43,661 nucleotides of DNA. Origin: Streptomyces calvus. Its GTDB lineage: Bacteria > Actinomycetota > Actinomycetes > Streptomycetales > Streptomycetaceae. The translations under genes and the position numbers were made by a program. The notes under the pieces were generated by a model. It ran no database searches. It had not been told where the DNA came from and saw only the letters and a list, made by a program, of their open reading frames with translations. Shown here piece after piece: positions 38,781-43,661 of this stretch. The DNA lies in assembly GCF_006782915.1 (NCBI RefSeq), contig NZ_VCNP01000028.1, forward strand, positions 1-43,661, read 5' to 3'. Every line of letters begins with the position of its first letter. The stretch's first letter is position 1.

Positions 38781-39539
38781 TTACTGGAGTTCTGCCGGGG
38801 TTCTGCCGGAGTACTCTCCGCTGATCGCGTCCGCGGTACGGCGCACCAGCGGGAGCAGGGTGAGGAGTTCGTCGGCGGTGACGACGACGTTCGGCGCGGA
38901 GACCGACATCGCGGCGACCACCTTGCCGTCGGCGCCGCGGATCGGCGCGGCGACGCAGTTGATGGACTCCTCGTGGCCGCCGAGGTCGGTGGCCCAGCCC
39001 TGTTCGCGCACCGTGTCCAGCTCGCGCAGGAACGCGGCCGGGTTGGGTGTCGAACGGGACGTGTACATGGGGTAGTCGAGCTTCTCCGCGAGGGCGCGGC
39101 GCTCGTGTTCGGGCAGGTCGGCCAGGAGCAGTTTGGCGACGGCGGCGACGGTGATCGCGACGGGCTTGCCGATCCGCGAGTACATGCGCACCGGGTAGCG
39201 GCTCTCCACCTTGTCGATGTAGAGGACCTCGTTCTCCTCGTACACGGCGAGGTGGACGGTGTGCCCGCACTCCTCGTTGAGGCGTACGAGGTGGGCGTGG
39301 GCGATCTCGCGGACGTCGAGGTTCTCCATCGCCTCCTGGGCGAGGGCGAAGAGGCGGGCGCCGAGGCGGTAGCGCTGGTCGGACTGGCGGTAGACCAGGC
39401 CGTGCTCGTGCAGGGTGCGCAGCAGGCGCAGGGCCGTGGACTTGTGCACGCCGAGGCGGTCGGCGACCTGCCCGAGGTCGGCGGGGCCCTCCGCGAGCAG
39501 CGGCAGGATGCTCAGTGCGCGGTCGACGGTCTGGCTCAT
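38781..39539 (-). CDS. IclR-family transcriptional regulator
   Basis: ATG 39539 overlaps the stop of the kinase gene (ATGA) and gives 252 residues. The N-terminal winged helix (LGQVADRLGVHKSTALRLLR, residues about 22-41) is followed by the IclR effector domain with HTVHLAVYEENEVLYIDKVE, GKPVAITVAAVAKLLLA and SINCVAAPIRGADGKVVAAM. It probably controls its own operon and the divergent genes from the palindromic region at 40693-40720. Related KdgR regulators respond to 2-keto-3-deoxygluconate, which would fit the cluster. Confidence 0.92.
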   Translation of the reverse strand: MSQTVDRALSILPLLAEGPADLGQVADRLGVHKSTALRLLRTLHEHGLVYRQSDQRYRLGARLFALAQEAMENLDVREIAHAHLVRLNEECGHTVHLAVYEENEVLYIDKVESRYPVRMYSRIGKPVAITVAAVAKLLLADLPEHERRALAEKLDYPMYTSRSTPNPAAFLRELDTVREQGWATDLGGHEESINCVAAPIRGADGKVVAAMSVSAPNVVVTADELLTLLPLVRRTADAISGEYSGRTPAELQ

Positions 39540-40609
39540 GGGGTGCGTACCTCCTCCTCGGCCCCTTCGTCGGCCTGTGTCCAGCCGGGGCCGAGTCGCA
39601 GTCTCCCCCACGCGGTGTCGTCCAGGGCGGCCAGGCGGTCGGCGAGGGCGCGGGCGGGGGGTGCGGCGAGGTCGCCGGGGGCGGTGAGGGTGGCGGCGGC
39701 CCAGAGGTGTCCGTGCCGGATCCGGTCCCGTACGGGGAGGCCGCGCAGGGTGGCGGAGAGGAACCCGGCGGCGAAGGCGTCGCCGGCGCCGGTCGTGGCG
39801 ACCACGTCGACGCGGAGGGCGGGGGCGGTCGCGGCGGGGCGGGGTGCGTGGCCGGGCGTCGAGGGGGTGCGGACGAAGGCCGCGGCGCCCCGTGCTCCCT
39901 GCTTGACGACCAGGACGTCCGGTTCGGGCAGGGCCGCGCGGAGGGCCGACGGGTCGCCGTCGATGCCCCAGGCCGCCTCCGCCTCGTCCTCGCCGACGAA
40001 GACGATGTCGGCCGCGCGGGCCAGTTCCAGCAGGACCTCGGGTCCGGGGCTGTCGCGCCACAGGCCCGGCCGGTGGTTGACGTCGAAGGAGACGAGCGGG
40101 CGGGCCGGAGCGGGCGCGGTCAGCCGGCGCATCAGGGCCAGGCAGTCGGCGGAGAGCGCGGCCGTGATGCCCGACAGGTGCAGGACGCGTCCGGCGTGGA
40201 CGGCGTCGAGGTCCACTCCGGTGGCGCTCATCGCGGAGGCCGCGGAGCCGGCCCGGTAGTAGGCGACCTCGTGGGTGTCGCCGGCCCGGTCGCCGGCCGT
40301 GCGGAAGTAGATGCCGGTCGGGCGGGCCGGGTCGCGGTGGACGTGCCGCACGTCGACGCCGTGGCCGCCGATGGTGTCGAGGAGGTGGTCGCCGAAGCCG
40401 TCGGCGCCGACCCGGCTGATCCACCGGGTGGTGTGTCCGGCCGCGGCCAGCATGCACGCCACGTTGGACTCGGCGCCGCCGATCCCGCGGTCGAAGGAGG
40501 GCACGTCGGCGAGGCGGCCGGGCCGGGTGGGCAGGAACGTCACCATGGACTCGCCGAGCGCGACGACGTCCACGACGTCGGGGGCGTTGCGGGGTCCGGT
40601 GACGGTCAC
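39536..40609 (-). CDS. PfkB-family sugar kinase, 2-keto-3-deoxygluconate kinase-like
   Basis: ATG or GTG 40609; 357 residues. It carries the PfkB signatures: GIGGAESNVACMLAAAG near 43-59 and VVATTGAGDAFAAGF at the C-terminal anion hole, with the catalytic Asp in GAGDAF. The N-terminal VALGESMVTFLP and the fold order resemble KdgK, which phosphorylates 2-keto-3-deoxygluconate. The C-terminal 60 residues are an extra Ala/Arg/Glu-rich extension. First gene of the leftward unit. Substrate assignment is by similarity and context; ribokinase-like activity on another keto-sugar is possible. Confidence 0.87.
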   Translation of the reverse strand: MTVTGPRNAPDVVDVVALGESMVTFLPTRPGRLADVPSFDRGIGGAESNVACMLAAAGHTTRWISRVGADGFGDHLLDTIGGHGVDVRHVHRDPARPTGIYFRTAGDRAGDTHEVAYYRAGSAASAMSATGVDLDAVHAGRVLHLSGITAALSADCLALMRRLTAPAPARPLVSFDVNHRPGLWRDSPGPEVLLELARAADIVFVGEDEAEAAWGIDGDPSALRAALPEPDVLVVKQGARGAAAFVRTPSTPGHAPRPAATAPALRVDVVATTGAGDAFAAGFLSATLRGLPVRDRIRHGHLWAAATLTAPGDLAAPPARALADRLAALDDTAWGRLRLGPGWTQADEGAEEEVRTP

Positions 40610-40692
40610 GATGGCGGGGCTCCTCGTCTCGGTGGGGCCGCGGTGTCCGTTGACCCCGCGTGGCCGAGATGTTAGACAGCGTTAAGCGATAT

Positions 40693-40720
40693 ACGCAATG
40701 CGTGTTGCACAAAATGCAAC
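40693..40720. promoter_or_regulatory. overlapping palindromes, probable IclR operator
   Basis: ACGCAATGCGT (40693-40703) is a perfect palindrome around one base. It abuts GTTGCA (40704-40709), five bases, TGCAAC (40715-40720). Both lie in the 132-base gap between the divergent kinase and deaminase genes. The position and symmetry suit an IclR-type dimer controlling both directions. On the minus strand TTGCGT and TAACAT, 18 bases apart, could be the kinase promoter. Confidence 0.6.
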
Positions 40721-40741
40721 GCACCTGATCAGGGAGGTCTG

Positions 40742-42040
40742 ATGGTCCTCGACCCCGGCTCCGACCCCGGCTCCGACGCCCGCGCCCGCCTCGCCCGTCT
40801 CACCGAGGAACGTGTCGACCACCGCTTCAAGGGCCTCCCGCCGGACGCCGAGGGGCTGACCGTCGGCGAGCTGGCCGCGCAGCGCCGCAACCTGTTCACC
40901 GGCGGCTTCACCACGCCCGTGCTCGCGCTCTCCGCCGAGCGCCTGGAGCACAACCTGAGGCTGATGGAGACGTACGCGGCCCGGCACGGGCTCGCCTTCG
41001 CCCCGCACGGCAAGACGTCCATGGCGCCGCAGCTCTTCCACCGCCAGATCGAGCACGGGGCGTGGGGCATCACGCTCGCCGTGCCGCACCAGGTGCGGGT
41101 GGCGCGGTCGTTCGGGATCCGGCGGGTCTTCCTCGCCAACGAGCTGGTGGACGCGGCGGCCCTGCGCTGGATCGCCGCGGAGCTGGACGCGGACCCGGAC
41201 TTCCGGTTCGTCTGCTACGTCGACTCCGTGCGCGGGGTGGAGCTGATGGACGCGGCGCTCGCGGGGGCCTCGCGGCCGGTGGACGTGGTGGTGGAGCTGG
41301 CCGCCGGGGAGGGTGCGCGTACCGGCGTGCGGACGGAGGCGGAGTGCGCGGCCGTCGCCGACGCCGTCGCGGACGCCCGCGGGCTGCGGCTGGTCGGGGT
41401 CGCGGGGTACGAGGGCGAGGTGCCGCAGGCGGACTCCGAGCGGGTGCGCGCGTGGCTGCGGCGGCTGGTGGCGCTCGCCGTGGACTTCGACGAGGCGGGC
41501 CGGTTCACGGGCCTGGACGAGATCGTGGTGAGCGCGGGCGGCAGCGCCTGGTTCGACGCGGTCGCCGACGTCTTCGACGGGCTCCCGGACCTGTCCGTGC
41601 CCGTGCTGAAGCTGCTGCGTTCGGGAGCGTACGTCTCGCACGACGACGGCCACTACCGCAAGCTGACCCCGTTCAACCGGGTGCCGGAGGAGGGTGCGCT
41701 GGAGCCGGCGTTCCGGCTGTGGACGCAGGTCGTCTCCCGTCCCTCCGCCGAGCAGGCGTTCACCAACGCGGGCAAGCGGGACGCCGCCTACGACCTGGAC
41801 CTGCCGTTCGCCCAGGTGGTCCGCCGGGACGGCGCCGAGCGCCCGGCCGACGGCATCGCGGTGACCGGACTGTCCGACCAGCACGCCTGGCTGCGCACCA
41901 CCGGGGAGGCCGATCTGGAGGTCGGCGACTGGGTGGGCCTCGGGCTGTCCCACCCGTGCACGTCGTTCGACAAATGGGTGCTCATCCCCGTGGCCGAGGC
42001 GGACGGCACGGTGGTCGACTACATCCGTACGTTCTTCTAG
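40742..42040 (+). CDS. PLP-dependent fold-III amino acid deaminase/dehydratase (D-serine dehydratase/D-glucosaminate dehydratase-like)
   Basis: ATG 40742 has AGGGAGG four bases upstream; 432 residues. The N-terminal TIM-barrel of the alanine-racemase type has the PLP lysine Lys91 in FAPHGKTSMAP. The C-terminal beta domain has SHPCTSFDKW, with His404 and Cys406 as the zinc pair typical of eukaryotic-type D-serine dehydratases and D-threonine aldolases. Bacterial relatives are annotated amino acid deaminase and include D-glucosaminate dehydratase. It removes ammonia from a beta-hydroxy D-amino acid. The neighbouring deacylase, RidA and KdgK-like kinase make D-glucosaminate an attractive substrate. 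Confidence 0.9.
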   Translation: MVLDPGSDPGSDARARLARLTEERVDHRFKGLPPDAEGLTVGELAAQRRNLFTGGFTTPVLALSAERLEHNLRLMETYAARHGLAFAPHGKTSMAPQLFHRQIEHGAWGITLAVPHQVRVARSFGIRRVFLANELVDAAALRWIAAELDADPDFRFVCYVDSVRGVELMDAALAGASRPVDVVVELAAGEGARTGVRTEAECAAVADAVADARGLRLVGVAGYEGEVPQADSERVRAWLRRLVALAVDFDEAGRFTGLDEIVVSAGGSAWFDAVADVFDGLPDLSVPVLKLLRSGAYVSHDDGHYRKLTPFNRVPEEGALEPAFRLWTQVVSRPSAEQAFTNAGKRDAAYDLDLPFAQVVRRDGAERPADGIAVTGLSDQHAWLRTTGEADLEVGDWVGLGLSHPCTSFDKWVLIPVAEADGTVVDYIRTFF

Positions 42041-42049
42041 GAGGCCGGC

Positions 42050-43661
42050 ATGGAAGAGCTCGTCATCCGGGACGCGGACGTCGTGGACGGCTCCGGCGAC
42101 CCCTCCTACCGCGCGGACGTGGTCGTGGACGGAGGACGGATCGTCTCGATCGTGAAGGAGGCGGCGGACGCGGGCTGCCAGCGTCCGACGGCCCGGCGTG
42201 AGCTGGACGCCGAGGGTCTGGTGCTGGCGCCCGGCTTCATCGACATGCACGCCCACAGCGATCTGGCGCTGCTGCGCGACCCCGACCACAGCGCCAAGGC
42301 CGCGCAGGGCGTCACGCTCGAAGTGCTCGGCCAGGACGGGCTGTCGTACGCGCCGGTCGACGACCGCACGCTCGGTGAGGTGCGCCGGGCGATCGCCGGC
42401 TGGAACGGCTCCGGCGACGACATCGACTTCGACTGGCGCACGGTCGGCGAGTACCTGGACCGCCTCGACCGGGGCATCGCGGTCAACGCCGCGTATCTGA
42501 TCCCGCAGGGCACGGTCCGCGCGCTCGCCGTCGGCTGGGAGGACCGCGAGGCCACGCCGGAAGAGCTGGACCGGATGCGGCAGTTGGTCGCCGAGGGCAT
42601 GGAGCAGGGCGCGGTCGGCATGTCGTCGGGGCTGACGTACACGCCCGGCATGTACGCCGAGGACGCCGAACTGACCGAGCTGTGCCGGGTGGTGGCGTCG
42701 TACGGCGGCTACTACTGCCCGCACCACCGCTCCTACGGGGCGGGCGCGCTGGAGGCGTACGAGGAGATGGTGGCGCTGACCAGGGAGGCGGGCTGCCCGC
42801 TGCACCTGGCGCACGCCACGATGAACTTCGGCGTGAACAGGGGCCGGGCGCCGGAGCTGCTGTCGCTGCTGGACGCGGCGCTGGACGCGGGCGCCGACAT
42901 CAGCCTCGACACCTACCCGTACACGCCCGGCTGCACGACCCTGGTGGCGCTGCTGCCGAGCTGGGCGAGCGAGGGCGGTCCGCAGGAGATCCTGCGGCGG
43001 CTCGCGGACGAGGCGACGGCCGAGCGGATCCGGCACCACCTGGAGGTCACCGGCTCGGACGGCTGCCACGGCGTGCCGGTGGAGTGGGAGACGATCGAGA
43101 TCTCGGGCGTCGGCGATCCGGCGCTGGGCGCGTACGTGGGCCGTACGGTCCTGGAGTCGGCGCGGGAGCGCGGCGAGAGTCCCTGGGCGGTGGCGCGTGA
43201 GCTGCTGCTGAAGGACCGGCTGGCGCCGACGATCCTCCAGCACGTCGGGCACGAGGAGAACGTGCGGGCGATCATGCGGCACCGGGTGCACACCGGCGGC
43301 TCGGACGGCATCCTCCAGGGCGCCAAGCCGCATCCGCGCGCCTACGGCACGTTCCCGCACTACCTCGGGCACTACGTACGGGAGTTGGGCGTGCTGTCGC
43401 TGGAGGAGTGCGTGGCGCATCTGACCTCGCGGCCGGCGGCGCGGCTGCGACTGCCGGACCGGGGGCTGGTGCGCGAGGGCTACCGGGCCGACCTGGTGCT
43501 GTTCGACCCGGCGACGGTGGCCGCGGGCTCGACCTTCGCAGAGCCGCGGACGTTGCCGACGGGCATCCCGCACGTGCTGGTCGACGGGCGGTTCGTGATC
43601 GAGGACGGGCGGCGCACGGACGAACTGGCGGGGGGGGGGGGGGGGGGGGGGGGGGGGCGGG
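42050..43661 (+). CDS. N-acyl-D-amino-acid deacylase (D-aminoacylase family), 3' incomplete
   Basis: ATG 42050 follows GGAGG in a nine-base gap after the deaminase stop; 537 codons are present before the window ends. It is an amidohydrolase: GLVLAPGFIDMHAHSDLALL with the HxH metal pair, GVTLEVLGQDGLSYAP, MSSGLTYTPGMYAE, CPHHRSYG, LHLAHATMNF, and GGSDGILQGAKPHPRAYG carrying the catalytic Asp. The C-terminal small domain (YRADLVLFDPATV) is followed by a 28-base G run that replaces the last codons. The enzyme removes the acyl group from N-acyl-D-amino acids or N-acetyl-D-glucosaminate, delivering substrate to the preceding deaminase. Confidence 0.92.
   Translation, partial: MEELVIRDADVVDGSGDPSYRADVVVDGGRIVSIVKEAADAGCQRPTARRELDAEGLVLAPGFIDMHAHSDLALLRDPDHSAKAAQGVTLEVLGQDGLSYAPVDDRTLGEVRRAIAGWNGSGDDIDFDWRTVGEYLDRLDRGIAVNAAYLIPQGTVRALAVGWEDREATPEELDRMRQLVAEGMEQGAVGMSSGLTYTPGMYAEDAELTELCRVVASYGGYYCPHHRSYGAGALEAYEEMVALTREAGCPLHLAHATMNFGVNRGRAPELLSLLDAALDAGADISLDTYPYTPGCTTLVALLPSWASEGGPQEILRRLADEATAERIRHHLEVTGSDGCHGVPVEWETIEISGVGDPALGAYVGRTVLESARERGESPWAVARELLLKDRLAPTILQHVGHEENVRAIMRHRVHTGGSDGILQGAKPHPRAYGTFPHYLGHYVRELGVLSLEECVAHLTSRPAARLRLPDRGLVREGYRADLVLFDPATVAAGSTFAEPRTLPTGIPHVLVDGRFVIEDGRRTDELAGGGGGGGGGR
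43630..43657. repeat. 28-base homopolymeric G run at the window end
   Basis: Twenty-eight consecutive G residues followed by CGGG end the window within the last codons of the deacylase gene. No comparable run occurs elsewhere here. It most likely reflects a sequencing or assembly artefact at a contig end. Confidence 0.85.

Noticed and set aside
40682..43573. Minus-strand frame of 963 codons opposite the deaminase and deacylase genes
   Set aside because: Arg/His/Val-rich shadow; the opposite strand encodes two enzymes with intact catalytic motifs.
1..43661. CRISPR arrays, tRNA, rRNA and riboswitches
   Set aside because: No regularly spaced direct repeats with unique spacers, no cloverleaf with a CCA end or GTTCGA arm and no recognisable riboswitch core was seen. 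Small RNAs cannot be excluded by eye.

Overview
The window is high-GC actinobacterial DNA, almost certainly Streptomyces. Codon third positions are nearly all G/C, many genes start with GTG and overlap by GTGA/ATGA/TTGA, and the content is typical: a DasR-type chitinase promoter, a Flp/Tad locus with an embedded two-component system, TIR-WD40 proteins and Nramp-like and GntP permeases. It looks like a whole contig. The left edge cuts through an IS481-family element and the right edge ends in a 28-base G run inside a gene.

Layout. 1-871: truncated IS481-family copy. 910-2585: translationally coupled secreted protein and lipoprotein. 2902-6628: polymorphic-toxin module read leftwards: a membrane/pilin-leader toxin with a C-terminal Tox-REase-5-like nuclease, an Imm52-like immunity protein, and a coupled unknown protein. 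6874-8849: a discoidin-domain protein and a DUF192 protein. 8893-10570: a two-TM protein and a SLOG-fold protein, divergent from 10826-18053, which is a duplicated two-gene cassette (TIR-TM-14-blade WD40 propeller plus lipoprotein, twice).

18087-29839 is one leftward block holding a Tad/Flp pilus locus: zinc-ribbon protein, CpaB, TadZ, TadF-like, TadE, TadA, TadB, TadC, sensor kinase, LuxR-type regulator, Flp pilin, TadG-like protein, lipoprotein and OmpA-domain protein. The TadF-like gene begins with seven 33-bp tandem repeats, the last of which carries the prepilin cleavage site.

30258-33356: a secreted GH18 chitinase with DasR-like sites, a hairpin terminator and an Nramp-related transporter. 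33540-35951: a secreted M14 carboxypeptidase whose TAG stop lies in the CTAG target of a complete IS481-family element. 36091-36657: an acidic protein of unknown function. 36741 to the end: a catabolic cluster of GntP permease, RidA, IclR regulator and PfkB/KdgK-type kinase, divergent from a fold-III PLP deaminase/dehydratase and a D-aminoacylase-family deacetylase. The enzymes fit conversion of an N-acyl-D-amino acid, plausibly N-acetyl-D-glucosaminate from oxidised chitin, to a 2-keto-3-deoxy sugar acid.

The two most unusual assemblies are (a) the TIR/propeller/lipoprotein cassettes next to the SLOG and two-TM pair, which resemble a transmembrane nucleotide-signalling immune system, and (b) a nuclease toxin carrying a pilin-type segment in the same window as a Tad secretion machine.
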